Source: Halorhabdus utahensis DSM 12940
GTDB taxonomy: Archaea > Halobacteriota > Halobacteria > Halobacteriales > Haloarculaceae
Direction: 5' to 3'
DNA length: 64,000 nucleotides
NCBI RefSeq assembly: GCF_000023945.1
Contig: NC_013158.1
Location: 1,550,001 to 1,614,000, forward strand
Shown: in pieces, positions 27,052 through 35,610 of the stretch
How positions within the stretch are numbered: the stretch's first letter is position 1
Layout: each line of letters opens with the position of its first letter
The notes under the pieces: generated by a model
Told to the model about the DNA's origin: nothing
Database searches by the model: none
The model's input: the letters and a program-made list of their open reading frames with translations, nothing else
Translations under genes and position numbers: made by a program

Positions 27052-29172
27052 TCAGTCGGTGACGCTCGGGCGGAAGTCCGCGCGCTCGTCGAATTCGGCC
27101 TGCTTGCCGGGATTCCAATGCTCGGTCGGCCGGAGATACCCCACGACGCGGGAGTACACCTCACAGGATTCCCCGCAGTCCGGGCAGGTCTCGTGCTCGC
27201 CGCTGTGATGGCCGTGGGTCGGACAGACCGAGAACGTCGGCGTCAGCGTGTAGTAGGGCAACTCGTAGTTCTCGGCGATCGTCTTGACGAGTTGCTTGGT
27301 CGATTCGGGGTCGGGCATCGCTTCGCCCAGCCAGCCATGAAAGACCGTGCCACCCGTGTATTTCGTCTGGAGATCGTCCTGGTGGTCCAGTGCGTCGAAG
27401 AGGTCCGGTTCCGCGCCGAATGGCAGCTGCGTCGAGTTGGTGTAGATCGGCTCGTCGCCGCCGAGACCGTCGGTGGCGTGGACGGTCAGGTCCGAGAACT
27501 GCGCACGATCCTGGCGGGCCAGCCGATAGGACGACCCCTCCGCGGGCGTCGCTTCGAGGTTGTACATGTGGCCGGTCTCGGCTTGGTACTCCCGGAGGCG
27601 ATCGCGCATGAATTCGAGGACCTCCTCGGCGAAGGCCTTCCCCTCGGCCGTGTCGATCCCCGACTCCGGACCACGGAGATTGAGAATGGCCTCGTGGGTA
27701 CCGATGAGGCCGATCGTCGAGAAGTGATTCGCCCAGTAGCTGTCCTGCGCCTCCTTGACGTTCCGGAGATAGAACTTCGCGTAGGGGTACAGCCCCTGCT
27801 CGGTGTAGCGCTCCAGCACCTCGCGTTTGGTCTCCAGACTTCGCTTTGCCACGTCCATCAGCGATTCGAGCCGATCATAGAACTCAGCCTCGTCGTCGGC
27901 CCGATACCCAAGCTGGGGCAGGTTGATCGTGACGACGCCGATCGACCCCGTCAGGGGGTTCGAACCGAACAGGCCGCCACCGCGGGATTCGAGTTCGCGG
28001 TTGTCAAGGCGGAGCCGACAGCACATCGAGCGGGCGTCCTCGGTGTCCATCTCGCTGTTGACGAAGTTCGAGAAGTAGGGTGTCCCGTACTTGGCAGTCA
28101 TCTCCCAGATGGGATCGAGCGTCTCGTTGTCCCACTCGAAGTCCTCGGTGATCGAGTAGGTCGGAATCGGGAACGTGAACGGCCGGCCTTTCGCGTCGCC
28201 CTCCAGCATCACCTCGGCGAAGGCGCGGTTGATCAGGTCCACTTCGTCCTGATAGTCACCGTAGGTCGAGTCCTGGGCCTCGCCGCCGATCACGACCGGT
28301 TTGTCGGCGAGGTGGTCGGGCACCGTCAGGTCCATCGAGAGGTTGGTGAAGGGGGCCTGGAAGCCGACCCGCGTCGGGACGTTGAGGTTGAACACGAACT
28401 GCTGGATCTGGTGGCGGACTTCCTCGTAGTCGAGGTCGTCTTCGCGGACGAACGGCGCGAGGTAGGTGTCGAAGTTCGAGAGGGCCTGCGCGCCGGCGGC
28501 CTCGCCCTGCAAGGTGTAGAGGAAGTTCACGAGTTGCATCAGCGCCACGTCGAAGTGGTTGGCGGGCGCGGACTCGACCTTCCCGCGGACGCCCTTCAGG
28601 CCCTCCCGGAGGACATCCTCGATATCCCAGCCGACGCAGTAGGGACCCAGCACGCCCAGGTCGTGGATGTGGATCGCGCCCGCGTCGTGGGCCGCGGCCA
28701 CCTCGGCGCTGTAGAGCTTTTCGAGCCAGTAGTCCTCGATGGTGCGCTCGGTGAGGTGGATGTTCAGCCCCTGCAGGGAGTAGTCCATGTTGGAGTTCTC
28801 CCGGACGCGCCAGTCCTCACGGTCGACGTAGGCGTCGACGGGTCCCTGGTCGGTTCCACTAGCCTCGCTCCCCGCGACCAGCCCTTCCAGATCACGCAAC
28901 TCGGCGTGGCGGTGTCGATAGAGGATGTACCGCTTGGCGGCCGCGTACTCATCAGCCTCGACGAGCGTCCGCTCGACGCAGTCCTGGATCGTCTCGACGG
29001 CCACCGTCCCATCGGACGGATCAAGGCGATCGACCACGCCGTCTGTCAGGGCGTCGATCCCGGTGTCCGGGTCAGTTTCGGCCGCCGCGAACGCCTGCCG
29101 GATGGCGGTCGTGATCTTCGAGCGATCGAACGGTTCCACAGTCCCGTCGCGCTTTTGGACCTGCTGGACCAT
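27052..29172 (-). CDS. nrdD: Anaerobic ribonucleoside-triphosphate reductase NrdD
   Basis: Class III ribonucleotide reductase, oxygen-sensitive and making dNTPs in anaerobic growth. 706 residues. The N-terminal ATP cone starts VQKRDGTVEPFDRSKI. The central barrel includes GLNIHLTERTIEDY, HDLGVLGPYCVGWD, CCRLRLDN and GSIGVVTINLPQLG. The C-terminal zinc site has CPTHGHHSG..CPDCGESC and the glycyl-radical loop SRVVGYLRP. nrdG follows immediately. The enzyme implies anaerobic growth in at least part of the life cycle. Confidence 0.96.
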   Translation of the reverse strand: MVQQVQKRDGTVEPFDRSKITTAIRQAFAAAETDPDTGIDALTDGVVDRLDPSDGTVAVETIQDCVERTLVEADEYAAAKRYILYRHRHAELRDLEGLVAGSEASGTDQGPVDAYVDREDWRVRENSNMDYSLQGLNIHLTERTIEDYWLEKLYSAEVAAAHDAGAIHIHDLGVLGPYCVGWDIEDVLREGLKGVRGKVESAPANHFDVALMQLVNFLYTLQGEAAGAQALSNFDTYLAPFVREDDLDYEEVRHQIQQFVFNLNVPTRVGFQAPFTNLSMDLTVPDHLADKPVVIGGEAQDSTYGDYQDEVDLINRAFAEVMLEGDAKGRPFTFPIPTYSITEDFEWDNETLDPIWEMTAKYGTPYFSNFVNSEMDTEDARSMCCRLRLDNRELESRGGGLFGSNPLTGSIGVVTINLPQLGYRADDEAEFYDRLESLMDVAKRSLETKREVLERYTEQGLYPYAKFYLRNVKEAQDSYWANHFSTIGLIGTHEAILNLRGPESGIDTAEGKAFAEEVLEFMRDRLREYQAETGHMYNLEATPAEGSSYRLARQDRAQFSDLTVHATDGLGGDEPIYTNSTQLPFGAEPDLFDALDHQDDLQTKYTGGTVFHGWLGEAMPDPESTKQLVKTIAENYELPYYTLTPTFSVCPTHGHHSGEHETCPDCGESCEVYSRVVGYLRPTEHWNPGKQAEFDERADFRPSVTD

Positions 29173-29222
29173 GCGAACACTCGCTTCGCCGGCCCCTCAC
29201 TAAACAACTACGATTGCCGTTA

Positions 29223-29238
29223 TACAAATTTATTTGTA
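29223..29238. promoter_or_regulatory. Perfect palindrome over the nrdD promoter
   Basis: TACAAATTTATTTGTA, a perfect 7-2-7 inverted repeat 51-66 bases upstream of nrdD. It coincides with the only TATA-like AT-rich element there, so a bound protein could block TBP/TFB. It may be an oxygen- or redox-linked operator. Confidence 0.5.
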
Positions 29239-29313
29239 CTTCGGTTCGGCGAGTCGTCCCCGGGCGATCAGCGGATGAAGAGCGTCCCCTACCATTGTCC
29301 GTCGTGTCACACG

Positions 29314-29544
29314 CTACCCATCGCTGTCAGTAATCCGGTGCTCGTCTGTGAGGCGGGCATCGATAATTCCTGCAACGATAGTAGCCGCCCCTGAGAGAAA
29401 AAGATACACATTGATCGAGGTCACGTCCATAATGCCAACGTAATCAATGGCAGCGACGCCGAGGATTACCCAAGAAATGGCCTGGAAGCGTCGCCCGGGT
29501 CGAGTTTCGGCGATGAATCTACTCATGCGATCCGCTCGGTTCAT
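29314..29544 (-). CDS. Small membrane protein, hypothetical
   Basis: 76 residues, or 70 from an internal ATG at 29526. Two predicted membrane segments (FQAISWVILGVAAIDYVGI and VYLFLSGAATIVAGIIDA) and a charged end TDEHRITDSDG. No family recognised. It is AT-richer than its left-hand neighbours and lies in the same orientation as the VWA gene group. Confidence 0.5.
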   Translation of the reverse strand: MNRADRMSRFIAETRPGRRFQAISWVILGVAAIDYVGIMDVTSINVYLFLSGAATIVAGIIDARLTDEHRITDSDG

Positions 29545-29653
29545 AGACAGTAAATGCCTTCTGTTTCACTGATAGCAAGCTGCGTGCGAGACAGTGTCAG
29601 CCATCAGCGAATAGATCCAAGATTGCTCCGCCCTGTCGGGTTCGTTCCGGAGT

Positions 29654-30466
29654 TCACCGCAGTTTCCGATGGAGTGGATGCTCCCGATAGAGGACGACAG
29701 AGCCGACGACGATCAACAACGTTCCAGCGATTAGTCCGAGTTGTTCATAGAGGTCCATCGCGAGGAACCGGTAGTAGTACTCTTCGACGCTGAACGGAAT
29801 GTTCTCGGGCCGCTCGATAGTAATTCCGTACTCGTATTCGTTACGGACAACTGTTTGGTTTCCATCCTGATGAGTTATCCACCACTCATCCTCGATGAGA
29901 TTTCCTGTTTGGGTATCAATCGTGAAAGCCCACCGTTCACTTCGGTTTGGGGGGTTCCCTGGGCGAGATACCGACATCGCATTTGGAATTGCAACGATAA
30001 TTTCCTCGGCGCTTCGCTTCCGTACCGTCGCGTTGGCTTCACTGAGCTCATCTACCTTCGGGGTGAAGGCTGTGAAGCGCCCGTTCCATCCGTCGTAATT
30101 TTTGATTGGACTCCAATTCGGACCACCCCATCCCATCGCGCCATTTTCGTAGTGCTTTGGGATGAAGGATCCATCAGTACCATTTATCATTCCCGCTTTT
30201 GCCCGCTGATCGCTGTTTGATACCTCATAATAACTCCGCGGGACAACTTTGGGATAGTCACTTGTATTAAATGAGACAATCCGTCGATAATCTACTGTTT
30301 CCAAGCGATCAAACGTCTGGACGAGTAGTTCACTTGAGTCGGCACTCGTGTTGACCTCAGACGGTTGTACGCCTGATCCGCCGAAAAATACCACACTAAA
30401 CAGTAGAAGACCGGTGATGACGGTGGCAGACCCAGCAATGAGAGATGTCTGGTGTGGGTGTTTCAT
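29654..30466 (-). CDS. Membrane-anchored extracellular protein, hypothetical, paired with VWA protein
   Basis: 270 residues. Membrane segments at both ends (SLIAGSATVITGLLLFSVVFF near the start, LGLIAGTLLIVVGSVVLY near the end) flank an extracellular domain rich in Asn-Xaa-Ser/Thr sites. The ATG at 30466 has a GAGGA-type ribosome site and overlaps the stop region of the VWA gene (30474), so the two are co-translated. I do not recognise the domain; similar two-anchor haloarchaeal surface proteins are usually annotated as hypothetical. Confidence 0.65.
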   Translation of the reverse strand: MKHPHQTSLIAGSATVITGLLLFSVVFFGGSGVQPSEVNTSADSSELLVQTFDRLETVDYRRIVSFNTSDYPKVVPRSYYEVSNSDQRAKAGMINGTDGSFIPKHYENGAMGWGGPNWSPIKNYDGWNGRFTAFTPKVDELSEANATVRKRSAEEIIVAIPNAMSVSRPGNPPNRSERWAFTIDTQTGNLIEDEWWITHQDGNQTVVRNEYEYGITIERPENIPFSVEEYYYRFLAMDLYEQLGLIAGTLLIVVGSVVLYREHPLHRKLR

Positions 30467-30473
30467 ATCTTCC

Positions 30474-33400
30474 TCAGTCTTCTTGTCCATCCGATAGTGG
30501 ATCGTTCACACGGACGACAGAGGGGCCTATACCAGCTATTTGAACAGTGACATCCATGGTACCTCCAGTAGGATCTCCATCTGAGATAGTCCAAGTGAAT
30601 TCCGAAGACATGTTTTTGTAGATGGCAGAATGGTACATGCTGTACTTACTTTTTCCACCCGCGACATTAACAAGTTGACCCGTTCCCTCCTCAAGGACAA
30701 ACGCACCAACTGCCGTCCCATAGCTACCACTTACGATTAGCGTATTCGCAGATGCTGTTACTGAAGATAGAGGGCCACCGCCTGCAGCCATAATTAGCCC
30801 CGTTTCCAATGTGTTCATTGCTTCATCGTACGTTTCTTGGAACCTAGTTTTCACCGTACTTTCGTAGAGATATGGTTCATCGGATTCTATCGTGATCGTA
30901 CCGTCTTCATCTCTTGCTTCGAAATAAATTGGACTATCCTGAGACATATCGAAGTTTGCTTCGAGAATACCGAGTTCTTCCCATTGGTAATCGTTTTCAC
31001 CCGTATCTGGAGCAGATACTACGATATCAGTCTGCGTTATGATTTCATCTCTATTGATCTCTCCAACATTATTATACATATGAATGTCGCGTGACGAATC
31101 GCCGGGCTTGAATTGTAATTCGTACTCTGTCGGAATATCCTCGGTGGCTACGTCATGCGAATAATGAAGATGGACTTCGACATTTTCGAGAAGGATGTGT
31201 TTCTGATCCTCGTCCTTGATCGCATCTTCATCTGGGAGCCAATCTGGATGTTTTGACTGGCCTGGAACCCAGCAACCAATGAAGCACCCACCCTCGGCTG
31301 GAACATGGTGTTTGCGATGCACCGCGGCATACCCAGTTGCTACGTCTCCATCTTTGCCCTCCGAGCCGTACGGGTTCCTGTTTTCACCCCATCTAAGATG
31401 GAACACATTTTCCTTCGTTTCGGCATCGATCCGCGATGGAATCGTCACACCGAGGCGAATCGCTTCCTTCCGCACGGACTCACCACTCCCGGGATGGACA
31501 CTCGCGTCGATCATCTTCGCGGTGACCATCGGGTCGCCATCGTCTTCGTAGGTCACCCGCTCGAACTCGGTAGCATCGCCGTCGACATATTCTTCAGCAG
31601 CCGTACGTGGATTGTCTGGCTCGAGTTCTGGGGGCCTCCCGACCATCCCGGGACGACCGAAAGTCATCCCCAACTCCATATCTTCGACTGCGTCCGAGAT
31701 TCCGTCTTCGTCGGAATCGACCAGCGAAATCCGGTTTTGCTCAACGCGGTCGAACACCTCTGGAAGTTCCGAGGAATCGCTGACCTGATAGAACTCGCCG
31801 CCGGTCGCATCGGCGATACTCGTCAGTTCCTGGGCGTCGATTCCAGTCCCCATTCCGATCGTGTTAATTGTAATCCGATGCTCATCTGCGGTCTGAGCAA
31901 TTGTAACTGGGTCCGGGCCCAGGCCGGTTCCGCCGTCCGCGAGCAGGATGATCTCCTGGGTGTCGCCCTCACCATTACTGGTGAGCTCGTCAACTGCTTT
32001 CTGGAGTCCAGCACCGGTATTGGTCCCGCCGCCAGCATTCAACTGGTCGATACTTGCGTTTACTGCTCCGTGATCGGTCGTCAGTGATTGTCCGAGTGTC
32101 GCGCCTCCCGCGAAGCTGACGAGTGCGGCCCTATCGTCCTCGTAGAGACCGCCGACGAAGCGCTTGGCTGAGGCTTTGGCGTCTTGGATACGAGCGCCAC
32201 CCATACTCCCGCTTTCGTCGATGACAAACGCGAGATCGATCGGTTCTATCGATCCCTCGGTTTCGTTTGCGACGTATTCGGGGTGTTCAGCGAGGTTCAC
32301 CGTGTCCGTGATGGCATCGTTCCAATTGTCCACCCAGAACACCGAAAAATACGAGAACGAATCCACCGTCGCGACGGCCGTCCCGTTCTCGACGTGAACG
32401 TCAGTCTCGACTGCGTGCCAGGGCTTCTCGTCGTGTTGATCCCACTTGTACACCGAGAGGTTTCCGTCGGACGGATCGACATCATCGTCAAGTGGCATCT
32501 CGACAGTCGCGCTCTCGAAATCGGAGAAGTTCCGGATGTGGATGAACGGACCAGCATAGAACGAACGATTTTCCTCAGCCGGGACGGGATCGACCACGAA
32601 ATCGCTTTTGACGATTCCCTCACCGGTGACAGATATTTCCGCGCCACTTTCGGGATCCGTGAGTTCGATATCATACACTTCGTCGGCGAATCCCGGTGCG
32701 TCAAGTGTAATCGTCTTGGAGACTTCTTCACCACTGGATTCGTCTCTCGCTACCACGGTGACCGTTGCCTCCGTCGTCGCCAGTTCGAGTTCCGTCTCGA
32801 AGCGCTCGGGAATGCCAGGCATCATCGAGGTCGAGACATTGACGGTCTTGTGGCGCTCGCCATCGACGTAAATCTCGACAGATTCGACCGTTGCGGACGG
32901 TGCCGAGATCGTCCCACTGACCGGATACGTGATCGTCTCGTTTCCGGGTTCGTGCTGTCCGGTCGAAACGGACAACGACAGACCGACCTCGCTATCGACG
33001 GCTTCGATCGCCTTTTGTGCGTGTTTCCAGGCCTGTTCGTAGTGCTTGATCGCCTGTCGATCCCGATTGTGTCCGTGTTTCTCGTCGGAACGTCGCTCAT
33101 CTCCGCGATCCAGCGCACGCTTTGCGTTTTCGATCTGTCGTTCCGCCTTCCGTCGCTGTCCCGGTGTCTCGACTTCGTCCTCAAACTCCTCGAAGACGTG
33201 CTCAGCGTCTGCGATCGACTGTGTTGCCAGTGACCGATCGGACAAGACGAGTGCAGTAGTGGCGTTGGACACGGTCGAATCGGCCCCGAAGTGCCGGAGT
33301 GCTTGCAGTGCCGAACGATCTGAACCGAACAGGTCGGACGCTTCGACTCTGGACCAATCGACATAGGAACGCACTGACTCGTTTATCGACTTGAATGCGT

Positions 33401-33839
33401 CCGTCAATCGTCGATCTTCCTTTCGGTTCGTCGGGTCAACATCTTCGAGTTGTGCCAGAACCCAGGCCCGTTGTTCCAAAGAAGACAGCATCTCGAGATT
33501 CTGGACAGTCGCATTCTCGATATATGATGGGATCGTTACATTACTGTCCGGCCCGGTGAAGTCGTTCCCAGACTTCCCTGGTGGCCCACCGTTACCTGGA
33601 GACCCGCCGTTTCCGTTCCCGTTACTTTTTCCGTACTTTTCGCCTCTTAAAGTGTATTCCGTCCCTGTGAACGCACCGTCAGCGTCCCTCACTGAGTCAG
33701 AAAGTGAATCGAATGACTGATGCTCCGATAGCTTTGTTGCAACCGGGTCGCTTGCCAGTACAGGCGAGACGACCATCGATGCGGCGATCAATACTGCGAA
33801 GACTACCGCTCCCCCCCGGGAAGTGCATTTATCCCCCAT
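30474..33839 (-). CDS. Large secreted von Willebrand factor A protein
   Basis: 1121 residues from ATG 33839 (a TTG at 33845 is less likely). Sec-type signal (AVVFAVLIAASMVVSPVLA), a Gly/Asn-rich stretch near residue 75, a helical region to about 280, and an Ig-like domain (SVSTGQHEPGNETITYPVSG). A beta-rich domain ends in SFSYFSVFWVDNW, and the VWA domain starts near 540 with an intact MIDAS (DESGSMGG, GGGTNTG, LLADGGTG). A calcium-loop-like DSDEDGISDAVED follows near 705, then about 400 further extracellular residues. No sorting tail such as PGF-CTERM is seen at the end. The likely role is metal-dependent protein binding at the cell surface. Confidence 0.85.
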   Translation of the reverse strand: MGDKCTSRGGAVVFAVLIAASMVVSPVLASDPVATKLSEHQSFDSLSDSVRDADGAFTGTEYTLRGEKYGKSNGNGNGGSPGNGGPPGKSGNDFTGPDSNVTIPSYIENATVQNLEMLSSLEQRAWVLAQLEDVDPTNRKEDRRLTDAFKSINESVRSYVDWSRVEASDLFGSDRSALQALRHFGADSTVSNATTALVLSDRSLATQSIADAEHVFEEFEDEVETPGQRRKAERQIENAKRALDRGDERRSDEKHGHNRDRQAIKHYEQAWKHAQKAIEAVDSEVGLSLSVSTGQHEPGNETITYPVSGTISAPSATVESVEIYVDGERHKTVNVSTSMMPGIPERFETELELATTEATVTVVARDESSGEEVSKTITLDAPGFADEVYDIELTDPESGAEISVTGEGIVKSDFVVDPVPAEENRSFYAGPFIHIRNFSDFESATVEMPLDDDVDPSDGNLSVYKWDQHDEKPWHAVETDVHVENGTAVATVDSFSYFSVFWVDNWNDAITDTVNLAEHPEYVANETEGSIEPIDLAFVIDESGSMGGARIQDAKASAKRFVGGLYEDDRAALVSFAGGATLGQSLTTDHGAVNASIDQLNAGGGTNTGAGLQKAVDELTSNGEGDTQEIILLADGGTGLGPDPVTIAQTADEHRITINTIGMGTGIDAQELTSIADATGGEFYQVSDSSELPEVFDRVEQNRISLVDSDEDGISDAVEDMELGMTFGRPGMVGRPPELEPDNPRTAAEEYVDGDATEFERVTYEDDGDPMVTAKMIDASVHPGSGESVRKEAIRLGVTIPSRIDAETKENVFHLRWGENRNPYGSEGKDGDVATGYAAVHRKHHVPAEGGCFIGCWVPGQSKHPDWLPDEDAIKDEDQKHILLENVEVHLHYSHDVATEDIPTEYELQFKPGDSSRDIHMYNNVGEINRDEIITQTDIVVSAPDTGENDYQWEELGILEANFDMSQDSPIYFEARDEDGTITIESDEPYLYESTVKTRFQETYDEAMNTLETGLIMAAGGGPLSSVTASANTLIVSGSYGTAVGAFVLEEGTGQLVNVAGGKSKYSMYHSAIYKNMSSEFTWTISDGDPTGGTMDVTVQIAGIGPSVVRVNDPLSDGQED

Positions 33840-34119
33840 AACCAAGAAAACTATTCACCTACAATATAGTATTTTCTATATCACTGTATTGACTGAGTGA
33901 TTTTAGTTATGGTATAGATATATGAGTGATAGGTGATGCAGTAGTTCACAAACGAAATCCCGAAATCCGTCTCGAAGAGATCGTTGTACCCAATTTGTAG
34001 ACCGAACGGTGACTGCGTGCGTTCAATACGATACTGACGTACAGTTATCCGTCCACGGGTGAACAACAACCAGCCCCAGGGCAAATTTCGAAATTGTTTC
34101 CGTCCGGTGGACCCCGACG

Positions 34120-35136
34120 CTAGGTGTCCTTCGACGCTGCGGACGAGCCGTAGTCTTGCTGCTCATCGTCGGTCACGTAGTCGTACAGCGCATCAGCCGT
34201 CACCTCGACCCCCTGCCCGGCGAAGAAGTTCGCCACGTTCTGACAGTCCCGTCGGAGGAAGTCCTCGGCGTTGGGCGAGTGGACCGTCACGGCCTGGCCG
34301 AGGTCGATCACGACGAGTTCGCCCTCGTGGAAGACGACGTTGTACTCCGAGAGGTCGCCGTGCACCAGTCCGGCGGCGTGGAGCCGACGCATGTACTCCC
34401 GGAGCACCTCGAAGGCGGTCTCGGGGTTCTCGATGTGGACCTCGTTGAGACGCTTGGCCCGGCCCTCCGCGTCCGTGGCGATGTACTCCATCACGAGGAC
34501 GTTTCGCTCGACGGCGATCGGGTTCGGAACGCGGACCCCGGCCTGCTGTGCCCGTTTGAGGTTGGCGAACTCCTTGCGGACCCAGGCGGTGACGACCTTC
34601 TTCTTGTCCGAGCCGATCCCCTCGAAGCGCGGGTCGCCGTCGAGATACCCGCGCATGTCCTTGAAGTCGCTGGCGTTGATCCGGTAGACCTTGACGGCGA
34701 CCTCGTGGCCGCCCTTCGTTCCCCGGCCGCCGTCGTCTCGTGGCTCCGGCTCGTCGCCGTAGTCACGCGGCTCCGCCGCTTTACTTTCGGCGGACCGCCG
34801 ATCAGGGCGACTCGACTCGTCCGGGGCGCTCCGGGACTGGGCTCCGGAGAGCGCGGTATAGACGTTAGCCTCCTTTCCAGTCGAAATCGGGGCCCCGAAG
34901 GCCTCGATGTAGCCGTCCTGAACGAGTTTGTACAGCGCGGCGAAGGTCGCGTCGTCGAAGACCGACGCCTCGACTTTGAACTGCTCGGTGTTCTTGATAC
35001 GCTTGCGGAACTCACTGAACTCCCGATCCCGCCGGCGGGCGATCCGATCGGCCTCGGTGTCCGCAACGTCGATTTCCTCGAACTCGTCGCCCGGCAGCTC
35101 GGCTCCCTCGTCGTCGATCAGGCCGAACTCGGTCAT
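34120..35136 (-). CDS. rio1: RIO1-type serine/threonine protein kinase
   Basis: Atypical kinase involved in small-subunit ribosome maturation. 338 residues. Glycine-poor ATP loop ISTGKEANVYTA, lysine strand HEVAVKVYRI, catalytic loop LVHGDLSEYNVV and metal loop VVIDLGQAV are intact. Residues 96-143 form a hydrophilic insertion (SGAQSRSAPDESSRPDRRS...) between the ATP loop strand and the lysine strand, where RIO1 proteins normally have a short turn. It is followed by aIF1A upstream on the same strand, a common archaeal pairing. Confidence 0.94.
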   Translation of the reverse strand: MTEFGLIDDEGAELPGDEFEEIDVADTEADRIARRRDREFSEFRKRIKNTEQFKVEASVFDDATFAALYKLVQDGYIEAFGAPISTGKEANVYTALSGAQSRSAPDESSRPDRRSAESKAAEPRDYGDEPEPRDDGGRGTKGGHEVAVKVYRINASDFKDMRGYLDGDPRFEGIGSDKKKVVTAWVRKEFANLKRAQQAGVRVPNPIAVERNVLVMEYIATDAEGRAKRLNEVHIENPETAFEVLREYMRRLHAAGLVHGDLSEYNVVFHEGELVVIDLGQAVTVHSPNAEDFLRRDCQNVANFFAGQGVEVTADALYDYVTDDEQQDYGSSAASKDT

Positions 35137-35223
35137 GGGTGCCCCGCGAAAACAGTGCGAGCAGTGCTGGACAGCGATTTGCGGCCGTCAGTCGGTGGGG
35201 ATGCCACCGTCATGTTTGGTCCG

Positions 35224-35511
35224 TCACGGTTCCTTGATGTGGCCCTCCTCGCGTAACTGATCAGCCTGCTGTTTCTCATACCGCCAAGTGATGTCGGCCT
35301 TCTCGTCCTGCCAGTCCCAGGGCTCGATCAGTACGACGTCGTCCTCGCGGATCCAGATGCGCTTTTGCATCTTGCCCGGGATCCGCGCGGTCCGTTCGAC
35401 GCCATCCATACACCGTACCTTCACGCGATTGGCCCCAAGCATGTTGGTAACGACGGCGAAGACCTCGTCTTCGTCGGGCATACGGAGATCGGTACGTTCC
35501 TGGTCGCTCAT
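35224..35511 (-). CDS. eif1A: Translation initiation factor aIF1A
   Basis: 95 residues from [18 protein letters not shown]-fold S1-type domain: [55 protein letters not shown]. It promotes initiator tRNA and mRNA binding to the 30S subunit. ATG at 35511 is preferred over the upstream ATG at 35532. It lies directly upstream of rio1 on the same strand. Confidence 0.95.
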   Translation of the reverse strand: MSDQERTDLRMPDEDEVFAVVTNMLGANRVKVRCMDGVERTARIPGKMQKRIWIREDDVVLIEPWDWQDEKADITWRYEKQQADQLREEGHIKEP

Positions 35512-35610
35512 ATCCGGACGTTCGTCCGGCATCGGTATAATTGCTGCGAGAAGAAACGTCGCGATAGAAAGGGCGAAGCGGGACGAGCCCGACCGAACGG
35601 GCGGGCGGCG

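Noticed and set aside
26968-29394. 808-residue plus-strand frame opposite nrdD
   Set aside because: Shadow of the GC-rich, confidently assigned nrdD; no family resemblance.
33881-34084. 67-residue frame between the VWA gene and rio1
   Set aside because: AT-rich intergenic sequence with no coding character.
29314-34119. Transposase or integrase in the AT-richer island
   Set aside because: No DDE, HUH or tyrosine-recombinase motifs seen; transfer is inferred only from composition.
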